Source: an uncultured Eggerthellaceae bacterium
GTDB lineage: Bacteria > Actinomycetota > Coriobacteriia > Coriobacteriales > Eggerthellaceae
DNA: 40,494 nucleotides
NCBI GenBank assembly: GCA_946618265.1
Contig: CAMOLA010000013.1
Span: forward strand, 1 to 40,494
Reading direction: 5' to 3'
Shown: piece after piece, positions 15,577-24,033 of the stretch
Position numbering within the stretch: the first letter of the stretch is position 1
Layout of the letters: each line of letters begins with the position of its first letter
Translations under genes and position numbers: made by a program
The notes under the pieces: model-generated
The model's input: only the letters and a program-made list of their open reading frames with translations
The model's database searches: none
What the model was told of the DNA's origin: nothing

Positions 15577-17646
15577 TTAGTTGCCTGCAGCGCGGGCAGC
15601 CTGGTACTCGTCGACGAGCTTCTTCTGGACGTCGCCGGGAGCCTGCTCGTAGCCGTTGATCTCGATCGTGTAGGAACCCTGGCCGCGCGTCATGGAGCGC
15701 AGGTCGCGGGTGTAGTTGACGACCTCGGCATACGGCGCGCGCATGATGATGACGGTCTCGCCGGCATCTCCGGCCTCGGTGCCGACGATGCGGCCGCGGC
15801 GGGTGGAGATGTCGCCCATGACGGCGCCGGCGTATTCGTCGGTCACGGTCACGCGCAGGTCGGCCATCGGCTCGAGAATGACCGGGTTGGCCTTCTCGCA
15901 GCAGGCGCGGAAGCCGATGCGCGCTGCCGTCTTGAACGCCATTTCGTTGGAGTCGACGGAGTGGTACGAGCCGTCGAACACGGTGCACTTGATGTCGACC
16001 ATCGGATAACCGGCCAGGAAGCCCTCGGTCATGGAGTCCTGGACGCCCTTGTCGACAGCCGGGATCAGGCCGCCGGGGATGGCACCACCCTTGATCTCGT
16101 CCACGAACTCGTAGCCCATGTCGGGGTTGGGCTCGAGGCGCAGCCAGCAATCGCCGAACTGGCCGGAACCGCCGGTCTGCTTCTTGTGGCGACCCTGGGC
16201 CTCGGCCTTGTTGCGGATGGTCTCGCGGTACGGGATGCGCACGGGGATGAGCTTGCCCTCGACGTTGCCGTTCTCCTTCATGCGGATGAGCAGCGTGTTG
16301 ATCTGCTCGTCGCCCATGGCGGTGATGATGGTCTGATGCGTCTCCTCGTCGCGGCGAATCTGGATGGTGGGATCGGTCTCGGCGGCCTTGGCCAGGAACG
16401 TGCCGAGCTTGTCCTCTTCCTTCTTGTTGGCGGCCTCGATGGCAACCGGGTACTGCGGCGTGGGCAGCGGGATGGGAGCGAGCTCGAGCTTGCCGTCAGC
16501 GGACAGCGTGTCGCCCACGCGAGCGTTGTCGAGCTTCGGGATGATGATGATGTCGCCGGCCTTGGCGGACTTGACCTCGGTGGACTCCTTGCCCATCATG
16601 ACGAGCAGCTTGCCGACGCGCTCCTTGTCGCCGGTGCGGGAGTTGATGACGTCCTGGCCGGGCTCGAGCGTGCCCGTCAGCACCTTGACGTAGGACAGGC
16701 GGCCGACGAACGCGTCGGACGTCGTCTTGAACACGAAGCCGGCAGGCTGGCCGCCCTCGTCGATTGCGACCTTGTCGCCATCGGTGAGCACGTAGGCGGC
16801 ATGCTCGCGCGGATGCGGGAAGAACGTGGCGATGTCCTCCATGAGGCCCTGGATGCCTTGCTTGATGATGGTCGAGCCAACGTACACCGGGACGAAGATG
16901 CCCTGGTTGATGGCGTCATGGATGCACTTCTCGACTTCGTCCTGCGTGAGCTCTTCGCCCTCGAGGTACTTCATCATGATTTCCTCGTCGGCTTCGGCGA
17001 TGGCGTCGACGAGACGCTCGCGGGCCGAGTCGGCGCGCTCCTGGTACTCGGCGGGGATGTCCTCGACGCGCTCGGCCGTGTCGTCCTTGCCGAAGTAGCG
17101 GGCCTTCATGCGCACGACGTCGATGACGCCCTCGAAAGCGGCCTCCTGGCCGATGGGCAGCGTGACCGGCGAAAGGCGCTTGCCGAAACGCGCATGCAGC
17201 AGAGCCATGGCGGCGCCGAAGTCGGCATGCTCGCGGTCGACATGGTTGATGAAGATGGAACGGGAAATGTTCATCTTCTCGGCGGCCTTCCAGAGCTTGG
17301 TCGTCATGACCTGCGGGCCGTCAACGGCGTCGACGACGAACATGGCCATTTCGGCAGCGTACATCGTGGCGATGGTGTCGCCGATGAAGTCCGGATGGCC
17401 CGACGTGTCGAGCAGGTTGATCTTGTAGTCCTTGTAGGGAATGGGAGCAACGGACGTGCTGATGGTGAACTTGCGCCGGATTTCCTCGCTGTCGTAATCG
17501 AGATAGGATTTCCCATCATGGGTCGTCCCCATGCGCGGGGTGCGACCGGAGACGTGCAGCATCGCCTCAGCGAGCGATGTCTTGCCGGCGCCGTCTTGGC
17601 CGACGAGCACGATGTTACGCACATGTTCGGGGATTGGTGCAGCCAT
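15577..17646 (-). CDS. Elongation factor G-like GTPase (EF-G2 type)
   Basis: 689 residues with the full EF-G domain series. The GTPase has G1 GQDGAGKT (16-23), G3 DTSGHPDF and G4 NHVD. Domain II carries FVFKTTSDAFVGRLSYVKVL. Domains III-V end with MRAPYAEVVNYTRDLRSMTRG. The G4 NHVD instead of NKMD, the shifted effector region and the overall length fit the EF-G-like group distinct from canonical FusA. Its role in translation or recycling is not settled for this group. The upstream frame is open to 17694, but the ATG at 17646 starts at the natural N-terminus (MAAPIPEHVRNIVLVG). It is monocistronic and ends at an intrinsic terminator. Confidence 0.92.
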   Translation of the reverse strand: MAAPIPEHVRNIVLVGQDGAGKTSLAEAMLHVSGRTPRMGTTHDGKSYLDYDSEEIRRKFTISTSVAPIPYKDYKINLLDTSGHPDFIGDTIATMYAAEMAMFVVDAVDGPQVMTTKLWKAAEKMNISRSIFINHVDREHADFGAAMALLHARFGKRLSPVTLPIGQEAAFEGVIDVVRMKARYFGKDDTAERVEDIPAEYQERADSARERLVDAIAEADEEIMMKYLEGEELTQDEVEKCIHDAINQGIFVPVYVGSTIIKQGIQGLMEDIATFFPHPREHAAYVLTDGDKVAIDEGGQPAGFVFKTTSDAFVGRLSYVKVLTGTLEPGQDVINSRTGDKERVGKLLVMMGKESTEVKSAKAGDIIIIPKLDNARVGDTLSADGKLELAPIPLPTPQYPVAIEAANKKEEDKLGTFLAKAAETDPTIQIRRDEETHQTIITAMGDEQINTLLIRMKENGNVEGKLIPVRIPYRETIRNKAEAQGRHKKQTGGSGQFGDCWLRLEPNPDMGYEFVDEIKGGAIPGGLIPAVDKGVQDSMTEGFLAGYPMVDIKCTVFDGSYHSVDSNEMAFKTAARIGFRACCEKANPVILEPMADLRVTVTDEYAGAVMGDISTRRGRIVGTEAGDAGETVIIMRAPYAEVVNYTRDLRSMTRGQGSYTIEINGYEQAPGDVQKKLVDEYQAARAAGN

Positions 17647-17787
17647 GTTGAACCACCATCTTTCATCCAAGGGCATCCGCCCATTTACAGACATGCGACT
17701 AGTTTAACGCAAAACTCGCCCTATTCGTCGCTCGGGCGGAAATGCGCTGAGTTATGTTGCGCTAATTTTTGGCTTGCACTTCGCCAC

Positions 17788-17847
17788 GGACCGAAAGGGA
17801 GTCTCCCCAACAGTCCCGGACCGAAAGGGAGTCTCCCTTTCGGTCTC
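17788..17847. repeat. Family A two-hairpin element, copy 3 (inverted)
   Basis: GGACCGAAAGGGAGTCTCC, then CAACAGTCCCGG, then a complete palindrome GACCGAAAGGGAG / CTCCCTTTCGGTC. The order of long and short hairpin is reversed relative to copies 1 and 2. It lies 15 nt beyond the stop of the PepC gene. Confidence 0.85.
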
Positions 17848-17861
17848 TGATCCGGTGTGGG

Positions 17862-19211
17862 TTATGCCAGAGCGCCCATGGGATCCCAGGGGTCGAGGGT
17901 GATGGGGTCCATCGTTTCGAAGGCTTCGCGCTGCTCGGGCGTGAGGTACTTCTTGTCAACGACGACCTGGTAGACGTACTCGTCGAACCAGGCATCGGTC
18001 AACGAATCGAAACCGTCGCGGGCACGGTCCTTGCCCCAGCTGTTCTCGACCTTCCACAACGTCGAATTGCCCGCCGCGTCGAAGTTCACGCCTTCGAGCA
18101 CCATGGCGTGCGTCATGAGCGACTCGCCGTAGTCGAGGCGCTCGGCCTTGCCGAAGCCCGCCATCACGTCGAATCCGAACAGACCGTCGATGTCGAGCGC
18201 GTCGAGGTCCATGATCCCGTCCTTGCGGACATACGACTGGTCGACATCGCAGCCGAACCATACGGGAAAGCCATCGCGGAGCTGCGCGATGGCGGCCGCT
18301 TTCAGGTCGGACGGCGGCAAGTTGAGGTAGCGCACCCCGCCCGCTTCGACCACGTTGCCCAGACGCGCGACGGTGTAGGTGCGCATGAAGGGCTTGTCAG
18401 CGGTCGGCGCGGAGATGAGCGACGCGTAATCGTCGAGGTCGATGCCCACCGCTTCGTCGAAGAACTCGCGCGGCGTGTAGGTGCCCGAAAGCACCAGCTT
18501 GTCGTCCTTGTCGCGCAGGCGCACGTCGAACGTCGCGGGAGGCTGCCCCAGGCAGATGTTAAGCATCGTCTGGACGTTGCCCATCATCTGCTTCTTGGAC
18601 GCGCGCAACTCGTCGACGCCGGCACCGCCCGCATGGGCGTCACGCAGCTGGCTGGCGCACAGGCGCAGGTAGCGCGTGAGATACGCCTCGAGGTCGCCCG
18701 TGTTCGACGAGCAGCTCGTCTCGGGCATCGCGTCTTTCGGGACGACGCCGTATTTCTTGACGATCGCGGAGAACATGTCCCATTGCCCGCCGTCGCCAAC
18801 CGGGTCGGTCAGCAAAAACGCCATGAGGCGGCTGTCCAGCGGCTCGTCGAGCGTGTCGATGATGTTCTCGAGGAACCAATTGGCCTTCTCGAGCTTGTCC
18901 CAGTACAGCGGGTAGGACTGCGAGAACTCGAAGTTGGACAGGTTGAATTTCTTCATCGTGCGCACGCGGAACGTGTTGAGCGCCGCGAACATCCAGCAAC
19001 GCCCCGAACGCTTCTGGTCGGTGCGCTCGCCCTGCTTCACCTCGACGTCGAACACCGGCGTGCTCAAAGCGGCCACCTCGGGCACCTTCGAAACCGCCTG
19101 GATGCCCTGCGCGCACACGGCGTTCTTCGCGACGACGCTCGCGCGGTCGGACACGAACTCTTCGTTGACCTGAGCTATGTCATCCCACGTTACCGAAACC
19201 ATCTCGTCCAT
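17862..19211 (-). CDS. pepC: C1-family aminopeptidase (PepC/bleomycin hydrolase)
   Basis: 449 residues. The papain-fold catalytic set is visible: oxyanion Gln66 and nucleophile Cys72 in TDQKRSGRCWMFAALN, His368 in LMTHAMVLEGV, and Asn390 in VENSWG. Length and motifs fit the cytoplasmic hexameric bleomycin hydrolase/PepC family, which trims peptides from the N-terminus. In the family the extreme C-terminus reaches into the active site; here it ends in GALA. The upstream frame is open to 19328, but the ATG at 19211 has a perfect AGGAGG 8 nt away. It is downstream of the amidohydrolase gene on the same strand, with a terminator between them, so it is probably a separate unit. Confidence 0.95.
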   Translation of the reverse strand: MDEMVSVTWDDIAQVNEEFVSDRASVVAKNAVCAQGIQAVSKVPEVAALSTPVFDVEVKQGERTDQKRSGRCWMFAALNTFRVRTMKKFNLSNFEFSQSYPLYWDKLEKANWFLENIIDTLDEPLDSRLMAFLLTDPVGDGGQWDMFSAIVKKYGVVPKDAMPETSCSSNTGDLEAYLTRYLRLCASQLRDAHAGGAGVDELRASKKQMMGNVQTMLNICLGQPPATFDVRLRDKDDKLVLSGTYTPREFFDEAVGIDLDDYASLISAPTADKPFMRTYTVARLGNVVEAGGVRYLNLPPSDLKAAAIAQLRDGFPVWFGCDVDQSYVRKDGIMDLDALDIDGLFGFDVMAGFGKAERLDYGESLMTHAMVLEGVNFDAAGNSTLWKVENSWGKDRARDGFDSLTDAWFDEYVYQVVVDKKYLTPEQREAFETMDPITLDPWDPMGALA

Positions 19212-19291
19212 GATGCAATCCTCCTTGCATGCGCGGCAGCGCCTTCGCCGCACCTCTTCCCTTTGACGAACGAAGCATACCACGACCATCG

Positions 19292-19322
19292 AAAAACGGC
19301 GCCGGCCGCAAAGCCGACGCCG
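19292..19322 (-). terminator. Intrinsic terminator of the amidohydrolase gene
   Basis: On the minus strand CGGCGTCGGC pairs with GCCGGCGCCG (one mismatch) and is followed by TTTTT. It separates the amidohydrolase gene from pepC. Confidence 0.88.
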
Positions 19323-19422
19323 CACCACATGCTTGCGTTGTTATCCGAGCCGCTTTATACAGCGGCCTGTCGAAGGCCCGCCTCGCGCCTCATCGCAGGC
19401 GAACGCCAGACAACCGAACAAC

Positions 19423-20727
19423 CTATTCCTGCGCGAGCTCGGCCTGGATGCGCTGCGTGCGCTCGACGACCTGGGCCTTCACCGCGTCGAGGTCGATCGT
19501 GGGCCATTCGCCGTCGCGGTACACGACCTTGCCATCGCACATCGTGAGCACCACGTCGCTGCCATGGCCGGCGTACACGACGTTGGTCAGCATGTCGTTG
19601 ACCGGGCACCACGACGGACCCGTGACGTCGAGCACGCACAGGTCGGCCTTGAAGCCCTGCTTGAGCAGGCCGCAGTCCTCGCGCCCTTGCGCCAGCGCGC
19701 CCGCGCGCGTCGCCGCGCTGAACGCCTGCTTCGGCGTGATGGCCGTCGGGTCGAGCAGGCTGCCCTTGGGCAGCATGGCCATGAGGTACATGTCCTGGAA
19801 CATGTCGTGGTTGTTGTTCGACGCCATGCCGTCGGTGCCGAGCGCCACGTTGACGCCCGCCTCGATCATCTTCGTGACGGGGGCGAAACCGCTCGACAGC
19901 TTCATGTTGGACGCCGGATTGTGCACGACCGTGACGCCCTTCTCGGCCATGAGCGCGATGTCGTCGTCATCGACCCACACGCAATGTGCGGCGACGAACG
20001 GCACGTCGAACGCGCCGAGGGAATCGAGCCACTGCACCGGCGACTTGCCGTCGTGGCGCCCGCGGCAGTCCTCGACCTCGGACTTCGTCTCGGACACGTG
20101 CACGTGCAGCCGCGTCTGCTTCTCCTTCGCCCAATCGAACACGCTCTTGGCCGTCACGTCGTTGTTGGTGTACTCGGCATGGATGCATCCCTCGAACTTG
20201 ATGCGGCCGTCCCCCATGCCGTCGACGTTCGCGATGCCGTCCTCCATCTCGTCGAACACGGGGTATTCCTGGATCGGCTTCGGCTCGAACGCCAGCGGCG
20301 AGGTGCACAGGTTGGCCTTCATGCCGGACTCGTCCACCGCGCGGGCGCGCTCGGGCGTGAAATAGTACATGTCCGAGAAGCTGACGGTGCCGTACCGCGC
20401 CATCTCGGCGCACGAAAGCATCGTCGCCCAGTAGTTGTCGTCGCCGTTCATCTTGCCCTCGAACGGCCAGCATTTCTGCTCGAGCCACGCCTGGAGCGGC
20501 AAGTTCTCGGCGTAACCGCGCAGAAGCGTCATGGGCGCGTGGGTATGGGCGTTGTACATGGCCGGCATGAGCAGCCTGCCTTCACCTTCGTACACTTCCC
20601 CGTACTTTGCGGCGTCGGCCGGCTCGGTTTCGCCGATGTAGTCGATCGTGTCGCCGATCACGCCGACCCAGCGATGTTGCTGGTAGTCGAGGTTCTCGTC
20701 GATGATGGCAATGTCTTTGAACAGCAT
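19423..20727 (-). CDS. Amidohydrolase, MtaD/TrzA-like adenosine or S-adenosylhomocysteine deaminase family
   Basis: 434 residues. The TIM-barrel amidohydrolase metal ligands are all present: NAHTHAPMTLLRG, HVHVSET, AAHCVW and GTDGMASNNN. The flanking beta-sandwich is split between the N-terminus and the C-terminal VLTMCDGKVVYRDGEW segment. These motifs are those of 5-methylthioadenosine/S-adenosylhomocysteine deaminases and related chlorohydrolases. The substrate cannot be fixed from sequence alone. The ATG at 20727 has GAGGAG upstream. It is divergent from the mrp gene and ends at a terminator. Confidence 0.88.
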   Translation of the reverse strand: MLFKDIAIIDENLDYQQHRWVGVIGDTIDYIGETEPADAAKYGEVYEGEGRLLMPAMYNAHTHAPMTLLRGYAENLPLQAWLEQKCWPFEGKMNGDDNYWATMLSCAEMARYGTVSFSDMYYFTPERARAVDESGMKANLCTSPLAFEPKPIQEYPVFDEMEDGIANVDGMGDGRIKFEGCIHAEYTNNDVTAKSVFDWAKEKQTRLHVHVSETKSEVEDCRGRHDGKSPVQWLDSLGAFDVPFVAAHCVWVDDDDIALMAEKGVTVVHNPASNMKLSSGFAPVTKMIEAGVNVALGTDGMASNNNHDMFQDMYLMAMLPKGSLLDPTAITPKQAFSAATRAGALAQGREDCGLLKQGFKADLCVLDVTGPSWCPVNDMLTNVVYAGHGSDVVLTMCDGKVVYRDGEWPTIDLDAVKAQVVERTQRIQAELAQE

Positions 20728-20950
20728 CGTTTGCGTCTCCTCACGCTGTCGTATGCGCCACTTCGCACGCAGTGGCTGCGCTTGTCTTTCGTCGGTCCCT
20801 CATTATAAGACCATGTCGACTAATTTTAGCCCAGAAGCATCCTTTCGGCATGTTCGTCACATGACATAGTGCCACGAAGTCCCCTTGGCTCCGCATGCGA
20901 AACCATGTTTCTAACGAGATTGCGACATCTGACCAAATCATGTTGCCATG

Positions 20951-20959
20951 TGCTATTAT
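20951..20959 (+). promoter_or_regulatory. Extended -10 promoter for the mrp gene
   Basis: TGC directly before TATTAT, about 40 nt upstream of the mrp start. No good -35 is visible, as expected for an extended -10 promoter. Confidence 0.45.
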
Positions 20960-20999
20960 TTCGCAGGTTAAAAGAAGTTTGAGGAAGAGAGGGTATTTC

Positions 21000-21863
21000 A
21001 TGGCAGATGAAGCATTGGGCTGCGACGGCGGTTGCAGCGGTTGCAACGTGGAAGGATGCGGTTCTCGCACCGAGCCGCCCAAACCGACCGCCCGCACCAA
21101 CGTCAAGAACGTCATCGCCGTCGTCTCCGGCAAGGGCGGCGTCGGCAAATCGCTCGTCACGGGCCTGCTCGCATCCGAGCTCGCGCGCAAGGGCTACAAG
21201 GTGGGCATCCTGGACGCTGACGTCACCGGCCCGTCCATCCCCAAGACGCTCGGCGTCAAGACGCGCCTGACCGCCGATGCCGATGGCATCAACCCCGCAC
21301 TGTCCAACAACGGCATCAAGATCATGTCCGTCAACTTGATGCTCCCGCAGGAAGACCTGCCCGTCGCGTGGCGCGGCCCCGTCATCACCGGCATCCTGAA
21401 CCAGTTCTGGAACGAGACCAACTGGGAAGACGTCGACTACATGCTGGTCGACATGCCTCCGGGAACTTCCGACGTGTTCCTGACGGTCATGCATTCCTTC
21501 CCCATGGACGGCATCATCTCCGTCTCGGCGCCGCAGGACCTCGTGGCCATGATCGTGGGCAAGGCCGTCAACCTGGCGCACGACATGAAGGTGCCGGTCA
21601 TCGGCCTGGTCGAGAACATGGCATACTTCAAGTGCGACGAGTGCGGCAAGAAGCACTACATCTACGGCGAGCCGCAGGGCCAGTCGATCGCCGAGCACTA
21701 CCAGATTCCGGCTCACGCCACGCTGCCCGTCGACCCGACGTTCGCGCGTCTAAGCGACGAGGGCAACATCGGCGAGTACGACGTCGAAGGCGCGCTCGAT
21801 CCGATCATCGCGCAGGTCGAGGCCGTTGCCGCGCGCAAGGAGGCGCAGGCAGCAGCCGAATAG
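21000..21863 (+). CDS. Mrp/NBP35-family Fe-S cluster carrier ATPase
   Basis: 287 residues. The N-terminal cysteine cluster (Cys8, 12, 15, 20) precedes a deviant Walker A SGKGGVGKS (43-51), DADVTGPSIP, and VDMPPGTSD. The C-terminal CDEC (212-215) is the pair that bridges a [4Fe-4S] cluster between subunits in Mrp proteins. It is a cytoplasmic scaffold/carrier delivering Fe-S clusters to apo-proteins. The extra N-terminal cysteines resemble NBP35. The upstream frame extends to 20895 without features. The ATG at 21000 begins at the cysteine-rich start and has GAGGAAGAGAGG before it. Followed by a strong terminator. Confidence 0.93.
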   Translation: MADEALGCDGGCSGCNVEGCGSRTEPPKPTARTNVKNVIAVVSGKGGVGKSLVTGLLASELARKGYKVGILDADVTGPSIPKTLGVKTRLTADADGINPALSNNGIKIMSVNLMLPQEDLPVAWRGPVITGILNQFWNETNWEDVDYMLVDMPPGTSDVFLTVMHSFPMDGIISVSAPQDLVAMIVGKAVNLAHDMKVPVIGLVENMAYFKCDECGKKHYIYGEPQGQSIAEHYQIPAHATLPVDPTFARLSDEGNIGEYDVEGALDPIIAQVEAVAARKEAQAAAE

Positions 21864-21890
21864 TATCGCGACCATAAACTGGCGCAACGC

Positions 21891-21924
21891 GGGGGCAGAA
21901 TCGACGTTCTGCCCCCGTTTTTTT
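21891..21924 (+). terminator. Intrinsic terminator of the mrp gene
   Basis: GGGGGCAGAA and TTCTGCCCCC form a 10-bp stem with a 6-nt loop, followed by GTTTTTTT. Confidence 0.95.
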
Positions 21925-21927
21925 GAA

Positions 21928-21958
21928 TGTGACAAAGGGGTCAGACCCCTATGTCACA
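21928..21958. repeat. Family C palindromic element
   Basis: TGTGACA...GGGGTCAGACCCC...TGTCACA is an almost perfect 31-nt palindrome that starts 4 nt after the mrp terminator. The core differs from Families A and B but keeps the GGGG/CCCC stem around a short centre. Confidence 0.82.
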
Positions 21959-22067
21959 TCGTGCACATCCGATAATTTTGAATCACAGGTACCTGGTGCC
22001 GGCGTTTCATGCTAATGTGCGTTACGCTGAAACATCAGCAAGAGCGCGTATGCAAGGAGGCATTGAC

Positions 22068-22718
22068 GTGGCAGGCACAATTGGCGCAACATGCGTTCCG
22101 ATCACGCACCTGGTTCTGGGACCCATCGAGACCAACGTATATATAGTTGACGACGGGGACGGTTGCTTCGTCGTGGATCCCGCATGCGATTGCGAGGCCA
22201 TCCTCGAAGCCTGCGGCGAGAAGAAGCTCGACGCCATCGTCATCACCCATGCGCACTGGGACCATACCGGAGCCGCCGCCGACTTGCGCGCGACGACGGG
22301 AGCGCCGGTCATCGCGAGCAAGGTCGATGCGCCCTACATCACCGGCGAGGACGAACTCAAGAACCATTCGTTCCACTCGACTCCCTGCCCCGTGGACCGT
22401 ACGGTCGAAGACGGCGACATCGTCGAAATCGGCAACGTCAAGGCAAAGGTGATCGCGACGCCAGGCCACACGATGGGCAGCGTCTGCTTCTTCATCGAGC
22501 CCGAACCCGGCCAAGACGGCGCGCCTTTCGTTCTATCCGGCGACACGCTGTTCGCGGGCACGCACGGTCGCACCGATTTCGAGGAAAGCAGCTTCGAGGC
22601 CATGCGCTGGTCGCTCGTCCGCCTCATCGACCTTCCCGACGAGACCATCGTCCTGCCCGGCCACAGCGCGTTCTCGGTCATGAGCCGCGAAAAGGGCTGG
22701 CTCAACCTCTGCCGGTAA
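22068..22718 (+). CDS. Metallo-beta-lactamase-fold hydrolase, glyoxalase II-like
   Basis: 216 residues. The dinuclear metal-site motif THAHWDHTG is followed by a glyoxalase-II-like set: TPGHTMGSVCF, LSGDTLFAGTHGRTDF and LPGHS. It is the short form without the C-terminal glyoxalase domain, so it could be a hydroxyacylglutathione hydrolase-like or other thioester hydrolase; the substrate is unknown. I chose the GTG at 22068 because AAGGAGG stands 7 nt upstream. An in-frame ATG occurs earlier (22050) but overlaps that site. A terminator follows about 100 nt later. Confidence 0.9.
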   Translation: MAGTIGATCVPITHLVLGPIETNVYIVDDGDGCFVVDPACDCEAILEACGEKKLDAIVITHAHWDHTGAAADLRATTGAPVIASKVDAPYITGEDELKNHSFHSTPCPVDRTVEDGDIVEIGNVKAKVIATPGHTMGSVCFFIEPEPGQDGAPFVLSGDTLFAGTHGRTDFEESSFEAMRWSLVRLIDLPDETIVLPGHSAFSVMSREKGWLNLCR

Positions 22719-22814
22719 GCGCATGGCGAGCTGCTTGCAGCGCGAATGCTCGCAAGGCGGCATGTCGAACGCGACCAGGCGCCCGGCTTGATTCGCTCTA
22801 TCCAGATACTGCAA

Positions 22815-22847
22815 GAAAGCGCCCGTCAAACGGGCGCTTCTCTTTTT
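22815..22847 (+). terminator. Intrinsic terminator after the hydrolase gene
   Basis: AAGCGCCCGT and ACGGGCGCTT form a stem followed by CTCTTTTT. It lies between two convergent genes. Confidence 0.9.
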
Positions 22848-22869
22848 CCTTCCGGTTCAGCCGATGTCG

Positions 22870-23904
22870 CTACAGCTCGAGACCAGTCGTCCGGCGAGAG
22901 GGCGCATCGCCATCCTGGCGCGCGGCGAGGTCCAGCAAGTAGGCGGCCGTCTCGGTGCGACCGGCTTCGTTGGCGGCGTCGATGCACTTGAGGAGGGCAA
23001 GCTTGGAGAAGTAGCCCGGCTTACCCTCGAACCTGCGCAACTCCTCGGTGCGACCGGCTGCAGCCAGCGTGCAGGTGAACGCCATCTTTGACGCAACTTC
23101 GCGGGAGCGCTCGGGATAAGCGGCCAGCATGCGGGCCGCAAGGATTCGCTCGCGGTCGGATTTGGACGAGAGCAGCTTGTTGGCCTCGGCATAGGAAACC
23201 ATCTTGCGCTCGATGGCCTCGTCGATTGCGAAGCAGAGCAACGAGTAGCTGCGCATCGCGTTGAGCGTGACGTCGATGGAACCCTCGGCGAACGTGACCG
23301 ACTCGAGCGAGGGGCATTCCTGGAACGCCCTGGGACCGATGTATTCCACGTTGCCCGGCATGATGACGGTCGCAAGCGACGTGCAGCCCCTGAAGCAGTT
23401 GCGTGCGATCGTCTTCACCGTTGGAGGCAGGATTATCGACGTCATCGACGTGCAGTTGCTGAAGCATTTGTCGCCAAGCGTCTCGGTTGTCGCGGGGAGC
23501 TCGACCGTCGAAAGGGCGGTGCAGTTCTGAAACGTTCCATCGCCGAGCGAGGTCAGCGTATCGGGAAGCTCGACCTGGACGAGCGACGTGCAGCCCATGA
23601 ACGTTCCCAAGTTCAGCGCGGCAATCCCGCGACCCGCACCGCACATGATTACCGCCCCTCGCCATCCCCGAGCTGTTCTAGACGGCCTCGCCTTCCTCGT
23701 AGTCGCCGGCGGCGAGCATCGCCTCGACCGCCGCGTCGATCTCCTGGTCGGTACGCTGAGGCGACGCGATCGTGGAAGGAGCCGTCCCTTCTCAACATCG
23801 ACCGCCAACGCGACCGAGGGCGCTAGCCCGAGCGCAAGCGCGCAGGAAGCGAGGATCGAGACGGCTTTACGTGCAAGGGTGAAGCGAGCGTTCATCGGAG
23901 ACAT
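22870..23904 (-). pseudogene. Secreted BspA-like leucine-rich-repeat protein, frameshifted
   Basis: The minus-strand frame reads a good signal peptide (residues 1-34, ending APSVALA). Residues about 40-90 are then a nonsense Arg/Ser/Pro-rich run before sensible LRR_5 repeats resume (FMGCTSLVQVELPDTL and three more similar units, to about residue 215). In the frame offset by one, the stretch 23678-23785 reads TAPSTIASPQ, then TDQEIDAAVEAMLAAGDYEE and GEAV before a stop. This is a plausible continuation of the mature N-terminus. So two frame changes are needed: a lost base near the GGG run at 23783-23787, and another near 23670. The family usually forms extracellular surface proteins. The C-terminal 130 residues are helical, Ala-rich and of unknown function. 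It could also be a sequencing error. Confidence 0.75.
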
Positions 23905-23975
23905 TTCGTTTCCCTTCTACATTTTTGCCGATGCCAGCGATTAGCTCCAAGTGCTTATTGCTTATTCTGCTTCAA

Positions 23976-24029
23976 TGAACGGGGGGCGTGTTCCTGTTCA
24001 AATTTGAACAGGAACACGTCCCCCGTTCA
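23976..24029. repeat. Family D palindrome, copy 1
   Basis: A 54-nt near-perfect palindrome with arms TGAACGGGGG.CGTGTTCCT and AGGAACACGTCCCCCGTTCA, differing at one position. It ends 4 nt past the stop of the GH13 gene and may act as its 3' hairpin. Confidence 0.85.
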
Positions 24030-24033
24030 CGCG

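Noticed and set aside
21951..22067. Upstream extension of the glyoxalase II-like gene
   Set aside because: The extension overlaps a repeat and promoter-like sequence; AAGGAGG 7 nt before the GTG at 22068 fixes the start.
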